Shown: positions 1-10,867, counted from the first letter of the stretch. The stretch: 64,000 nucleotides of DNA from Diphasiastrum complanatum (GCA_029204225.1 CM055103.1:1053530-1117529), one strand, 5' to 3'. Numbers and translations are program-made. The notes: generated by a model from the letters alone, not told the origin.

Positions 1-386
1 GTGATAAATGGACTATTATACATATGTGGATTAAGTATGGGGCCATGCGTACATCTTCATCATTAATTTGCATACATACAAGGTTACTATTCTACTTACT
101 TATTTTGATTTTCTATCTGGACGAGGCACAACACCAATCTAAATTCTTCAAAGGTGTTGTCCAAGGTTGTTTTGCAGTGAGCTAGCAAGCTGAATATACT
201 TGTGTAAACTCGACATACATTGTAGATCATGTGCAGATTCAAGACTTTTGGATTTGAAGACATTGTTGAGAATGGATCTGTAGTATGGACGACCATTGTA
301 ACATCATGTGTTGTTGGTCGTAGAAGAAATGTAGGCCAGAATTCATGATCAAGTATGAAGTTCCAATTCTACAAAGTTTCACCCTT
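1..386 (-). repeat. Repeat X, copy 1 (internally deleted)
   Basis: Bases 1-44 match the sequence at 2461-2504, and 45-386 match about 2930-3270, so this copy lacks about 425 bp present in copy 2. The third copy lies inverted at 32604-34132. Coding sense is taken as minus because a 66-codon ORF (96-296) recurs in all three copies on that sense. The right end is lost where copia-like sequence starts near 387. I do not recognise the family. Confidence 0.85.
96..296 (-). pseudogene. Repeat X ORF1, 66 aa, unknown function
   Basis: A 66-codon frame starting MVVHTTDPFSTMSSNP and ending ENQNK. The same frame with the same start and stop is found at 2973-3173 (minus) and 32835-33035 (plus). The copies differ at about 10 scattered residues, while the length is kept. 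This may be one exon of an old coding sequence rather than a free-standing small protein. No domain, signal peptide or known family is recognised. Confidence 0.35.
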
Positions 387-746
387 TCAGTGTGATGTAC
401 TTGGTTAAGCATGAAGTAACACCTCTAACAAAGCTGTCATTGAGGGAGGGTGTTAGAATTACTATTAATGGGCAATGCCACCTTGTTATTTATAGACATA
501 CCTGAAATGTAATAGATAAATGTGGTAAAGGCCAAACGTGCCTTGAGTCAAGTTTAATATAGTTTGGGCCCCATCCCTATGTGAAATGGGTTGAGGTCTT
601 TTATGAAGAGGTGTAACCTCTACCTCTCTCTCACATACTGTAATTCCCCTCAGATTGTAGTGTGCAAGATTAATGGAATAGAGCAATGGTGTTCTCTCTC
701 TCCTCTTGTAATATGTGAATGCATATGTGCATGCTCTGATTTCACA
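387..746 (+). mobile_element. Copia-like 3' end: polypurine tract and LTR start (remnant)
   Basis: TTGAGGGAGGG at 440-450 looks like a polypurine tract and is followed at 451 by TGTTAGAATT, a typical plant copia LTR start. The preceding 60 bp would be the end of pol but cannot be read as a clean frame. A possible LTR end (TTCACA) lies at 746, but the other LTR is absent, so the right boundary is unproven. Confidence 0.4.
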
Positions 747-782
747 CAGGTACAGGTAATGGTGTGCTCTCTCTGTCTCTCT

Positions 783-784
<2 letters not shown>

Positions 785-828
<44 letters not shown>
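785..828. repeat. (AT)n microsatellite
   Basis: About 22 uninterrupted AT units. ORFs reading through it (poly Ile-Tyr) are artefacts. Confidence 0.97.
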
Positions 829-830
<2 letters not shown>

Positions 831-1013
831 TAAAACCATTTTAGAGAGAGAGTGTGTGTTTTGCCTCCACAAATGTGATGTTGTGCCATCGAAAATGTCA
901 CGCCGTGCCTGCAAAAAACGTCACCCATTTGCAAAGAAAAAAAAAACGTTTAAAATTAAAAATGCGTGTAAAAAACCACACATACAAGCCTTTTTTTGGT
1001 TTCTCCAAGGTTT

Positions 1014-1075
1014 CAAGCTCCCCAAGCTCCAAGCTCCCCAATCTTCAAGCTCCTCAAGCTCCTCCACTTCCAAGT
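1014..1075. repeat. CAAGCTCC short repeat
   Basis: CAAGCTCC or close variants occur about six times in 62 bp (CAAGCTCC-CCAAGCTCC-AAGCTCCCC...). The rest of 840-1500 contains no recognisable gene; 1139-1290 has two similar inverted stretches around GACATCC and GATATCC. Confidence 0.6.
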
Positions 1076-1517
1076 GCCAAGATCTCTTTTGAAAGGTACC
1101 GCAAAAATGGAGGTCGCGGCAAGCAATATGAAAATAGTGTCAGAATTCGACATCCGTAGGATCCGTTGGATTTTGACATAATTTTTAGAAGCCAAAACAT
1201 CCAATCATCGACACAGATTGCTGATCTGGCTGTCGAAATTTGACATACCTAAATATATGTCGGATTCTGATATCCAACTAGGATGCCAGCTAGTGCTAGC
1301 GAACCAAATTGGAGCGCAATGACTTCATTCATAGCAATAAACTGAATAATTTTAAAAAATAAAAGACGCAAAATGTTGGTGTATATACATCATAAATTGA
1401 AATATATATCCAAATGCAAACAGAGGACCTCAATTCAGTACATGGAAAAAAACGTGGCAACTCATGAACCATTTAGAAGATGAAGATGAAGATAAATGGA
1501 GATGAAAGCAACAATGA

Positions 1518-1724
1518 TGTGAAAATGAAGACGAAGGGGTCAATGACTTTGAAAATAACAAAACTGATGAAGATGAAGGCAATGAATATGAAGAAGATGA
1601 GGAGATTGTAGAAAGCGTAGGGGATTCAGTGGCTGAAGAGATTTGTGGAAATATAACTCTAGGCCTTAAAAAACATCATAGACTTATGCGAAAAACTATG
1701 GCGGTTGTGGATTTTTCTGTCTAA
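1518..1724 (+). pseudogene. Acidic C-terminal protein tail, unknown family
   Basis: An open frame of about 68 codons runs from TGT at 1518 to TAA near 1724. It is rich in Asp and Glu, then reads ESVGDSVAEEICGNITLG and a basic stretch (KKHHRLMRK). Nearly the same peptide is encoded on the minus strand at 29294-29435 (ESVGDSVAEDICENIIVG, then KHRRPKTI), with mainly conservative differences. That marks it as the end of a real, repeated coding sequence. A stop just upstream (1515-1517) and the lack of other exons make it a remnant. It could be a transposase or gag tail, but I cannot name it. Confidence 0.45.
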
Positions 1725-1904
1725 CTTCCTTGTAGAATGTCATATTTTCCTATGTTCAAGATTTTTGTTATGCTATGTCAATATAATCGCTCCTTGTTTA
1801 ATTTTGTTTGAATTTTCAAAATTTGTGGACAATGGTTTAAGTAATCATTTATAGCTAATCTTATATTTTCTTTAGTCATTGATGTTAATTGTTACTCTTA
1901 ACTT

Positions 1905-3405
1905 CTTCAATTTATTCTTATATGCATCATATATTTATGTTTAAAGATATGAACGCTAAGATACAATAATGTCACAATTTTTTTAATCACTAACACTTTT
2001 GAAAAAAATATAGTAATCAAATTTGTATAATAATATGCTGTATTATACATATTTATATAATATGTTAATCATATGATATTTTAATATAAAATACATATTA
2101 TATGCAACTATGATTCAAACTCTTTCCAAATGTGAGAATATATCTATCCATGTGTTGAAGAAAGCCAAAGAATAGTATGGTTCTCAGGCATATACCCGGT
2201 ATAGGAATTCGATTGCTTGGTATTATGGTTTAATTATAGACGATTCTTAAAAAAGTATATGTGGAATATTTGGTGAATGAAATTAGTTAGATCTGGATTA
2301 GTTGAATTCAAAATGATGTTTAAATGATGCGCGTAGAATGTGCACTTAGAACAACGATGCAAACGAATGCAAAAACACCATCCATGAAAATGCTCGCTCA
2401 CTTTTTTATCATTTTTTACGATGGCATTATATATCTAATTCATCTATGGTGATGGTTGTGATTGATGGACTATTATACATATGTGGATTGAGTATGGGGC
2501 CGTGAATATTGATGTACCATAATCCAAGATGATTGATACAATTTCTGCAAATTATTATTATTTGGGTGGATGAACTTGAATGCAGATGTTGGCCTGATAA
2601 ATCTTTGGGACCAAGAGCTTACATGTGTTTGATAAAAAATGGTCCTGAATTCAATGAAATATGTAATTGTTTGCATAAAACTAATATTATTCTTATGTAT
2701 TATATAATTGACTTCACACGACATTGCATGGTTGCAACAATTCTTCATGGAAGTTGAATTGGAAGAACATTGTGAACATTTAATTTTTCTATGAATTAAG
2801 CAAGCTCCACTTCCGGTCAAAATGCTGCATTATGTGCAAAGGTCGCAAGAACCTGTCAGTCTAAAATACTGAAATTTGTCTGTAGTCTGGACTCTGTGGC
2901 TCTACTTCATACGTATCCACCAAGGGTACATCTTCATCATTAATTTGCATACATACAAGCTTACTATTATACTTACTTATTTTGATTTTCTATCTGGACG
3001 AAGCACAACACCAATTTAAATTTTTCAAAGGTGTTGTCCAATGTTGTTTTGCAACGAGCTAGCGAGCTGAATATACTTGTGTAAACTCGACATACATTGT
3101 AGATCATGTGCAGATTCAAGACGATTGGATTTGAAGACATTGTTGAGAATGGATCTGTAGTATGGACGACCATTGTAACATCATATGTTGTTGGCCGTAG
3201 AAGAAATGTAGGCCAGAATTCATGATCAAGTATGAAGTTCCAATTCTACAAAGTTTCACCCACTTGAACTCAATATGTAGCATGGACCGACGTGAGGCAT
3301 TTAAGGAAAGGCTGTATTGAGGTTTAAATAAGAGATTAGAGCCGGCTCAGACAGCATTCGTAAAACACATTTCAATTCATTTTGTAGCTAGTAGCTACGT
3401 TCTAA
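1905..3405 (-). repeat. Repeat X, copy 2 (fullest on this side)
   Basis: About 1.5 kb, matching the inverted copy at 32604-34132 almost end to end. The shared right end is GTAGCTAGTAGCTACGTTCTAA at about 3385-3405; the left match fades near 1905. On the minus sense it carries ORF1 (2973-3173) and a 115-codon ORF2 (2473-2820). No LTR, PBS, terminal inverted repeat or transposase motif was seen, so the mode of spread is unknown. Confidence 0.85.
2473..3173 (-). pseudogene. Repeat X coding remnant: ORF1 (66 aa) then ORF2 (115 aa)
   Basis: On the minus strand ORF1 occupies 3173-2973 and ORF2 2820-2473. ORF2 contains CCNHAMSCEVNYIIHKNN and FIEFRTIFYQTHVSSWSQRF. The corresponding frame in copy 3 (33188-33592) is 134 codons and differs at scattered positions while staying open, which argues for past coding constraint. 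Stops separate ORF1 from ORF2 in both copies, so they are either two exons or a decayed single ORF. No family is recognised and no catalytic motif is visible. Confidence 0.35.
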
Positions 3406-4145
3406 TAAGGAGGGCGTGCTTCAGGGCATCTGATCCAGGCAGCGTTGATCCAGGAGGGCGTCTTTTCCAGTACCCACATTCTACTCTCATGCCATTGTTG
3501 ATTTTCTTGCAGCTTGCTAGCTCCTCTCCATCGCTGGTCATCAACTTCGATCTTTCATGGCCTCAGTGCTGCCTCAATAGAGGAAGGTGCTGTCCCAATA
3601 TTCATGTGTATAATTTGCTTTTATATGTCATTAGTTTGATGATCTGCTGATCGTTGAGCTGCTTTGCATCTGGTTCTGGAGCGCCGCAGGCCTTGGTAGC
3701 TCGCTTCAGGAGGTGGGTTTTGCAGATTGTAGTTGGTGGAGGTGGCTGTGAGGTTGTTGGATGAGGCATGGGATTTTTTTTTGCAGTTATTTGTGAGGTG
3801 GGTTGTGTTAATTCTTGCGTGATCTTTTTGTGATAATCGGTTTCTGCTGTGGATGGATCGTGCAGGGGGACGTAGCTGGCTTCTGTGGTTCCATTCGATT
3901 GAGTTGCTCTCGCCATGGATTTCTCCAACCAGGGCAGATCTGGGAGCAGATCAAAATATGCGCGTGTCATCAAATAGTAGTTTACTTTTGAGACTAGACT
4001 GAGCATCAGAAAGGATCTTAATAAATTAGATCAAAATTTCTCTAAGCTTTTTGAGAATATCTAAAAACATTTTTTTTTTTGGTATTGAGACTAGGCTGAT
4101 TAGCAGGAAAGAAATTATAGAAAGAAAGCAAAGTGTGCCTTCAGT
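3406..4145. other. No identified gene
   Basis: This stretch has higher GC than its left flank and includes a 134-codon minus ORF (3602-4006) with low-complexity Thr/Pro content (PTTSQPPPPTT). I see no family match, and the ORF may be chance. The stretch may be the 5' flank of the gene fragment that follows. Confidence 0.4.
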
Positions 4146-4607
4146 TTGTTGACAAGCTCTGATGCGGTCGATGTTGTGCTATGGCAAAAGGTGATGGATA
4201 AGGAGGCGCTGTTTGAAGCTGAGGTTGCTGAGGTTGAAACATGGTGGCGATCCGATCGCTTTCGTCTCACACGTCGCCCCTACACTGCCCGAGAGGTGGT
4301 GCGCCTGAGAGGCTTACTGAAGCAGCACTACCCATCCAACGAGATGGCCAAGAAACTGTGGCACATACTCAAGAATCACCAGGCCAACAAGACGTCCTCT
4401 CGCACCTTCGGATCGCTCGATCCAGTGCAAGTTGCGAAGATGGCGAAGTATCGCGACACTATCTACGTTTCGGGATGGCAGTGCGCCTCTACATTTACCA
4501 CCTCGAACGAGCCTGGCCGTCTACCCCATGGATACAGTTCCAAACAAAGTAGAACACCTTTTCTTTGCTCGGATCTTTCACGACAAGAAGCAGAGAGAAG
4601 TTTCTAC
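4146..4607 (+). pseudogene. ICL: Isocitrate lyase fragment (N-terminal part, frameshifted)
   Basis: Isocitrate lyase splits isocitrate into glyoxylate and succinate in the glyoxylate cycle, in plant glyoxysomes. The frame from about 4202 reads [47 protein letters not shown] and YVSGWQCAS, the strongly conserved N-terminal segment of plant isocitrate lyase. After TTSNEPG a deletion of about 11 bp shifts the frame; similarity resumes as [16 protein letters not shown] and stops at KQREV (about 4605). The catalytic KKCGH region and everything downstream are absent. The end of similarity could be an exon border (GAA then GTTTCT), which would favour capture of genomic DNA over retroposition. It sits between unrelated repeats and cannot make an enzyme. 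Confidence 0.9.
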
Positions 4608-5357
4608 TCGTTGTGGTCTAACTCCACAACTGCTGCTGCTACAATCCAGGATACACCTGCAGCGAACTCAATGGGGATGGCATGGGCCGTTTGAGTGGGT
4701 AGATTAGCTTCATCATTCATTCAAGCTTGTGAATCAACCCAATGGTGTCATCCCCTTCGCATCAATTGATCCATGTCGTATTTTTACACTCTTGTGCATG
4801 TCATCTTGTGGGATTAATCCGGAAGCGCTACTGGTCAGTTAATATCACTCTATCTCTCTCTTACTATTTCTTGGTGGCCTATTTGCAGGTCGTAACCAGG
4901 CCAAGTTGCGCAAGTTTGATAGAGAGCGAGTATACGTTCATACTCGGAGGGAACGTCGCAGTGAGGAGCATGAGGACACACTGGCATCTTAGCTATTTAA
5001 TACTTGGAATAATAATAACACTTTCACCAGGAGTAGCTTTTTTAGTCTATTGCTCGCGCCTCTCTCTCTCTTACTATTTCTTGCTGTCTCTTGCTCTCTA
5101 CCTTGCAAGCTGCTTTGCATCGTTTTCAACAGCTCTTTCTTTTCTTGGTCTTGGTTTTGCTCTGTACCTCACGAGCAGGGCACGAAGTGTCCACCATCAA
5201 TAGGGAGAAGTCTATCATCTGTGCTTCTTTTCTAGCTTTAGCGCATTTTTAGAATAAGTTTCTTGGAGGTGTTGAAGCGCGAGTTTGGAGCTGTTGAAGG
5301 AAGAGTTTCTTGGAGTTGTTGAAGCATTCCTACTTATACATCTTTTGTTGGTATGTT
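4608..5357. other. Intergenic, CT-rich; no identified gene
   Basis: CTCTCTCTCTTACTATTTCTTG occurs twice in near-identical form (about 4852 and 5066), so a short duplication is present. An intron-like acceptor (TATTTGCAG at about 4880) precedes a basic, Arg-rich open stretch, but no product is recognised. It may belong with the gene fragment to its left. Confidence 0.35.
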
Positions 5358-5630
5358 GCACTGGACAGAGAATCAACTGTCTTTGCCTGCGTTTTGGACA
5401 ACCATTCATCTTCTGAATGCGCTGGTCAGACATCCATCTTCCTTCCTGAATGCACTGATCATACATTCATTTCTGTTTTTGATTACGCTGGTCCGAAACT
5501 CAGCTCCCTTTCTGACTGCGTTGGTCAACCATCTACCTCCCTTTTTGAATAAGCTGGTCAGACTTTATTTGCATTTCTGTGCTGGTCAGAACTTAATATC
5601 TCTTTCTAATTGCAATGGACAGACCTTCAT
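5358..5630. repeat. Degenerate minisatellite, unit about 35 bp
   Basis: A core close to GCTGGTCAGAC recurs at about 5361, 5395, 5423, 5455, 5488, 5521, 5555, 5581 and 5613, each usually followed by a TTCATCTCCCTTTCTGA-like stretch. Spacing is mostly 32-36 bp. Units are strongly diverged. The ORFs across it are by-products of the repeat. Confidence 0.7.
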
Positions 5631-5704
5631 CTCTCTCTCATATAGCTTATCTCTCTCCCTCTCTTAGTAAATTGTTGTTCTACATCTCTCTCTGTCCCTA
5701 AACA

Positions 5705-5717
5705 CCCCCCCCCCCCC

Positions 5718-5764
<47 letters not shown>
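5705..5764. repeat. Poly(C) followed by (CT)n microsatellite
   Basis: A run of 15 C is followed by an uninterrupted CT tract of about 44 bp; CT-rich sequence continues to about 5812. Confidence 0.95.
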
Positions 5765-5770
<6 letters not shown>

Positions 5771-5954
5771 TCTCACTCTCCCTATCTCACATCCATCTCT
5801 CTCTCTCTCCGATCCATTCATTTTCACAATAAATCATATGCTGAATTGGGAGAGAGATGGCGGACCGTCAGAAATTATGGAACCAACAATTTGAAATAGT
5901 TGATGCATAGAAAAAAGGCATATTGTTACAAAGAAAATTTTGAAAAGTTTATCA

Positions 5955-6455
5955 TCAGACATGCTTCCTGTAAATCAAGCCATACTCTGAAGTGCCTTTC
6001 ACATAACGCAAAATGTGTTTAGCTACCTTCCAATGAGTTTCCGTAGGTGCTGCCATAAACTGACTTACAATACCAACAACATAGCATATATTTGGTCTAG
6101 TCGTGGTAAGGTAAATCAAGCTCCTTACTAACTGCCTATACAGCGTAGCATCAAATGACTGTGACTCATCAAGCTTAGAAAGCTTTTTACCTGGCTCAAT
6201 AGGAGTATTCACTGGTTTGCAATCCTGCAACCTAAACATGTGCAGCAACTCTTTGACATACTTCACCTTTGTTAAACCCACTCCGTGTCCTTCTTGCCAC
6301 ACCTCTACTCCAAGGCAATAATGCATCAGGCTGAGATCTGTCATCTCGAATTGTTCCATGAGGTCTTTCTTGATCATGTCTATCATCTCTTGATTATTTC
6401 CCGTAATAATCAAGTCATCAACATAAAGCAACCATACCATCAAAGCATAAGACAT
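5955..6455 (-). pseudogene. pol: Copia B reverse transcriptase, second half
   Basis: The frame contains the polymerase box YVDDLIITG close to its start, then FEMTDLSLMHYCLGVEV, the FRLQDCKPVNTPIEPG segment and LIYLTTTRPNICYVVG, which is the normal order of the C-terminal RVT_2 domain. It ends at YGLIYRKHV, where RNase H should begin. A frame break separates it from the first RT half at 6509-6955. It is a dead copy: no RNase H, so minus-strand synthesis could not be completed in cis. Confidence 0.93.
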
Positions 6456-6508
6456 ATAGATTTGGATCAGAGTGTGTTCTCACCATCCCCTTTGAACGAA
6501 AGTAGGCA

Positions 6509-6955
6509 TCAATCCTGCTGTTTAAGACCATAAAGTGCTTTCTTCAAGCGACATACTTTATTTTCTTGTCCCTTCGCTACAAAGCCTTCAGGTTGATCCA
6601 TGAACACCTCTTCTTCCAACTCACCATTCAGAAAAGCAGATTTCACATCCATCTGATGCAAAGGCCAACCAAAATGTGAAGCTAAAGCAACAAGTAGACG
6701 TAGAGTATTCCACTTACATACCGGCGCAAAGGTCTCCTCATAGTCGATGCCTTTACTTTGTGCATACCCTTTGATCACCAATCTTGCCTTGTGCTTTGCT
6801 ATACTTCCATCTGCATGGTACTTAGTCCTGTATACCCATTTGCAACCAATGGGTTTCTTGCCAACTAGTGGTTCTACTAAGTCTCTTGTGCTATGCTTAG
6901 CAATTGACTCCATCTCCTCTCCCATGGCCTTGACCCAAATGTCATCACCCTTCAC
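6509..6955 (-). pseudogene. pol: Copia B reverse transcriptase, first half
   Basis: Begins with the acidic/basic linker and the NTW-like motif (HSTRDLVEPLVGKKPIGCKW), then the RT fingers (KARLVIKGYAQSKGIDYEET, FAPVCKW) and the first catalytic aspartate box HQMDVKSAFLNGELEEEVF. It ends at KALYGLKQQD, where a frame break leads into the second half. This order is standard for copia RVT_2. Confidence 0.93.
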
Positions 6956-7174
6956 TTCACCAAAAGTCTAAGGTTCTTTGCTTTGAATAATACTAGATAA
7001 GAGAGCATAATTTGCTTCATACCTCTCAGGTTGTGTCTTCTCTCTTGTTGATCTTCGTAGCTCTCCCTGGCTAGATGATCCTGGAAAGTAATCCATGTTG
7101 TGGCTCTCCAACAATCTTTCAAACCACTTAGGGAGCTTCCTGTCAGGTGATCGGCTTCTTGGTGAAAATGTATC

Positions 7175-7759
7175 TCACGGTACATCCTTCTCCTTGCGTT
7201 TGTCACCTGCAATTTCAATCCTTCTTTCACCAAAAGATTTGTCCCTACCTCTCCAACCTGTCTCTTGAGGTTGAGTAGTAGTATCCTGAGATGTATCCTC
7301 ATGTTCATCACTCGGAAAGTCAATGAATGGATCATCATTAGGTGGTATTCTCACTATACCATCTTTCCCACTGGATGTATCTATCTTCTCAGCATCCTCG
7401 TCTTCATACATCTTGGATTCATCAAAGATAACATCACGGCTTATATGGACTTTGTTTTCCACTAGATCAAAATATCTATAGCCCTTCACACGGTCATCAT
7501 ATGCTAGGAATATGCACTTGATAGCTTTCACATCAAGTTTACGTCTCTCTTCCTTAGGAATGTGTACAAAGGCCTTACATCCAAAGATTCGCAAGTGGTT
7601 CACCTTTGGCTTCTTCTTTGTGAATGCTTCCTCAGGTGTTATCTTTGGTAGGGCAATGGTAGGACTTCTATTTTGAAGATAGACTGCCGTACTGCATGCT
7701 TTTGACCAAAAATCCTTTGGTAGTTTCATCTCAGCTAGCATAGATCTGGCACTTTCCAC
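7175..7759 (-). pseudogene. pol: Copia B integrase C-terminal part and linker
   Basis: Contains the conserved copia integrase tail: ARSMLAEMKLPKDFWSKA, YLQNRSPT, a TPEEAF box, HLRIFGCKAFVHIPKEERRK and YRYFDLVENKVHISRDVIFDE (the GKGY-like C-terminal motif), followed by an acidic linker towards RT. It is shifted in frame relative to the protease/integrase block at 7783-8900, and another break lies at about 7175 before the RT. Confidence 0.92.
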
Positions 7760-7782
7760 AATCGTACAATTCTTGTGCTTAG

Positions 7783-8897
7783 CTACACCATTGAGATCAG
7801 GAGTATGAGCTTGCGTAAATTGTCTTTTAATCCCACATTGATCACAAGATCATTGAAGTCATTAGACTTGTACTCACCTCCACTATCTGATCTTAGGAAT
7901 TTGATCTTCCTACATGTTTGATTTTTGACCAATGCTTTTAAGCTCTTGAAGTTGTGAAATGCATATGATTTCTTCTTCAAGAAGTAGATCCACGTCTTTC
8001 GTGACATATCATCAATAAAGGTCATGAAATAGAAGGTTTTACTTGAGGACATGGTCCTCATAGGCCCGCATAAATCTGTGTGAATTAAATTCAGGATGTT
8101 CTTTGCTCTTGCAACACCCCCTTTATTGAACTTCTCTCGATGCTGCTTCCCATATACACATGAATTGCACATCGATTTCAAGTGGTCTTCAATGGTAGGC
8201 AATCTTATTACCATCTCCAGTTTCCTCATCAAACTGAGACTTCCCAAGTTCAAGTGACCAAGCCTCTTATGCCACAACTCAGTTTGTGATGTAATGGACG
8301 ATACAAGTCCATGTTGCCCCTTGATTGTAGCATTCAACCTGTACAATTTTGTATTGGGCTCCCTTACTCCATCCGCAATAACTTTGAATCTCTGGCTCAC
8401 ATCCTTCACAAAGCAACGATCATGGGTGAATTCTACTTTCCACTTTTGATCAGTAATGACTCCAATAGAAAGTAGATTTTTTCTCAAACCTGGTACGTAA
8501 AGTACCTCCCTGATCATCTTGCTTTTTCCATCAGGTAGTTGGATTGAAACAGTGCCTATCCCCTTGATCTTGCACACCTCGCCATTTGCCTGTGAAACGG
8601 ACATTCCATTATCCAATACTTTCATGCTACTGAACCAATTTTTGTTACCTGTCATGTGTCTTGTGGCTCCCGAGTCAATATACCACGCTTTATCATCTTG
8701 ATTAGATGACAATGCAGATATGAAGATGCTAGAGTCTTCAATCTCACCCTCATCAACAAGGTTACCTGCTTGCTTTGGTTTTTCCTTGCCTTGTTTTGCC
8801 AAGAATTTGCGACATTCACTTTTCCAATGGCCCTTTTTACCACAATGGAAGCACTTACCTTTCCTTTTCGTCTTACTAGAAGATCCCTCATCCTCCT
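7783..8897 (-). pseudogene. gag-pol: Copia B zinc knuckle, protease and integrase core
   Basis: On the minus strand this opens with the gag zinc knuckle CFHCGKKGHWKSEC (about 8860-8820). It continues with the aspartic protease site YIDSGATRHMTG (about 8680), the GAG-pre-integrase zinc-binding part (WHKRLGHLN with CNSCVYGKQ) and the integrase core up to LRSDSGGEYKS. The first integrase aspartate is in HTDLCGPMR, the second in RSDSGGEY. The frame is lost after KLILLISMV, so the third catalytic residue falls in the following frame. A stop at about 8897 separates it from the rest of gag. Confidence 0.93.
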
Positions 8898-9086
8898 AAG
8901 ACTTGGAAAATTGCTGCTTAGACTTCTTCTTGCCCTTGCCCTTGTCTTGTTTTTGGCATGTCGCAAGTGCCTGATCGTCAGTATTTTGATGTCTAGCTTT
9001 CACCATTTCTCATCGTTGCTCTTCCTGCATCAAGATTCCTATGAGCTCGTCAAAGGTTGGCAACCTTTCTCTTGATGCTATTCTGC

Positions 9087-9581
9087 TCACAAAATCTGAT
9101 AGGGTTCTGCAATGCCGCACAATGCATTGTGCACCAGCTCCACATCACGTATACGCTCACCAATAGAATGCAGTTCATCCCTCATTGTCTTGATTCTGGT
9201 CATGTACGTCTGAATGTGCTCTCCTTGTTCCATGCGGGCACTATTCAACTTTGACTTCAGAAACATGATTCTTGACGGATTTGACGTCTTGAACTGCTCC
9301 TTTAGCACATCCCATGCATGTATGGGTGTCACAACATCACATATGTGGGTAATGATGTGATCCTTCACTGACAAATTAATGAAGGTCAAAGCTTTTCTCA
9401 TCTTTTTGTCGAACACTTTGATATCCGCTACATTTGGCGGCCTTCTCTCATCACCTACGATGACTTCCCACACATCTTTCTCCATCAGTATGTCTTTCAT
9501 TTTGAATTTCCACACTGCATAGTTGGAAATCCCGTCCAATTTGCTACTTTCACTCAAAATGGACTCTCCCATGTTTGCCAT
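9087..9581 (-). pseudogene. gag: Copia B Gag (capsid-like UBN2/retrotran_gag_2 region)
   Basis: Starts MANMGESILSESSKLDGISN, then YAVWKFKMKDILMEKDVWEV and the helix-rich gag core ending in SIGERIRDVELVHNALCGI. This is the copia Gag domain that packages RNA. The start is supported by the identical MANMGES start in copia E at 36911. A stop near 9087 cuts the frame; similarity continues (RIASRERLPTFDELIGILMQ) to about 9000. Confidence 0.92.
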
Positions 9582-10850
9582 CGCAAAACTACTTGAAACT
9601 TCTGCCGTAGGCTAAAAACAGTATGTCGAGGCCAACAGTGATGTCAGAAGATGAAAATAATGACCTCCACTTTTTCCCTTACTAGGCCACTCATCGCTTT
9701 TCCACCAATTTGAAAGCCAAATCGGCGTCGCCTTCCGAAATGCACTCAGTCGTCAACTCCCAACTTCGTGCCCAGTAGAATGGGAAAATCACTTATGGCG
9801 CACTCTGAACACTTTCTTCGCTGTAATCACTCTATTTTGTTGTACTATACTTGTAGGTACAGTCCGGGTGCCCTGCGTTTGGAAGTTATAGCCTTTCGTT
9901 TGGGTCAAAACGGGCAAACGACCCAAAATAGGGATTTTCCTTGTTTTTGAACTATTTCTTCACCTTGAAGAAACTTCACTCTTCACTTGTGAAGGGACCC
10001 AACTCCCATTTCAGTATGAAATTTTTTAATAAAATTGAAGGCCCAATTGCCCTTCAAACTTTCACAGCCCCTTGACTTGCCATCTAATGGTTTATTCCGA
10101 TCCAAAGGCTCACATTGCTTTCCAAAAGCATGATCTCAATCATTGATTTTCATAGGGACTTATCCTACGGTCCTAGATGCTTTTGTGCATCGATCCACGG
10201 GCCTACAAGCACTACTCACTCCGGAATGCTAGGAACCCACCTCTCTCCACCGCGCGCGATCTGCCTGCGGGCTCTTCCTCCTACGTTTTCCAACTATGGC
10301 TCCCTTGAGGATTTTTCAACAATCTCTCTCTCTCTGAGTCGCGGCTGTCCACGGCCACTCCTGATCAGGCTCGCACTGCTAGGGCGCCCTCCTGTGTGCT
10401 TTTACAGCTCGGAAAATAGTTTAGAATAGAGAGAAAACTTTGCTTTTTGGCTTCCAAACCCTAGATTAGGGTTTTTCTCATAGCCTTGAACTTGGCTTGC
10501 TTTTCACAGCTCTTTGGCTGGCCAAATCAATTGCTCTGAGGTCGCCCTACTACTGGAAAGCTAAAGCTTCACACCGTTTGTCAAACGGTGTCCAATTGAT
10601 TGAACACTGACTGCAAACACCGAATAGCCTGCTTCGAAATTTCAAAATTCTGTTTGCTGAGGTTTTGATTCAGCCGACAACCCTTGTCTCTGAATCCTCA
10701 CACAGTCTCAAGCTTACCAAGCTTCTATGTGTTAAACTCTCTGCACCAGTGTTTCTCCTTCCGTCTTCAACCCCTGTAAACCCCGAACTCTCAGAAGACA
10801 GTTCTCCCAAAGCTCTCTTCAACGACGATGATGTACTGTGTACACTCCAT
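9582..10850 (-). other. Copia B 5' leader (long, non-coding)
   Basis: About 1.27 kb lies between PBS and gag, unusually long for copia and similar in length in copia E. It shares with copia D and copia E a conserved block of about 60 bp (here 9823-9883) containing GGGCACCC and the inverted repeat GTACC/GGTAC. It also shares a pyrimidine-rich TTTTTAGCC tract shortly before the gag ATG. Confidence 0.7.
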
Positions 10851-10867
10851 GTATGGCTCTGATACCA
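10851..10867 (-). promoter_or_regulatory. Copia B primer binding site (tRNA-iMet type)
   Basis: The minus strand reads TGGTATCAGAGCCATAC, matching the complement of the plant initiator tRNA-Met 3' end over TGGTATCAGAGC. It directly abuts the LTR. Confidence 0.93.

Noticed and set aside
486-934. Overlapping ORFs across the AT microsatellite (poly Ile-Tyr)
   Set aside because: Frames exist only because an AT repeat has no stops; no homology in the flanks.
3602-4006. 134-codon minus ORF as a gene
   Set aside because: Low-complexity Thr/Pro content, no recognisable domain, no second copy; kept only as a remark.
4742-5203. 153-codon ORF with hydrophobic stretches as a membrane protein
   Set aside because: Hydrophobicity comes from CT-rich DNA (Leu/Ser/Phe codons) with a duplicated CTCTCTTACTATTTCTTG; no family features.
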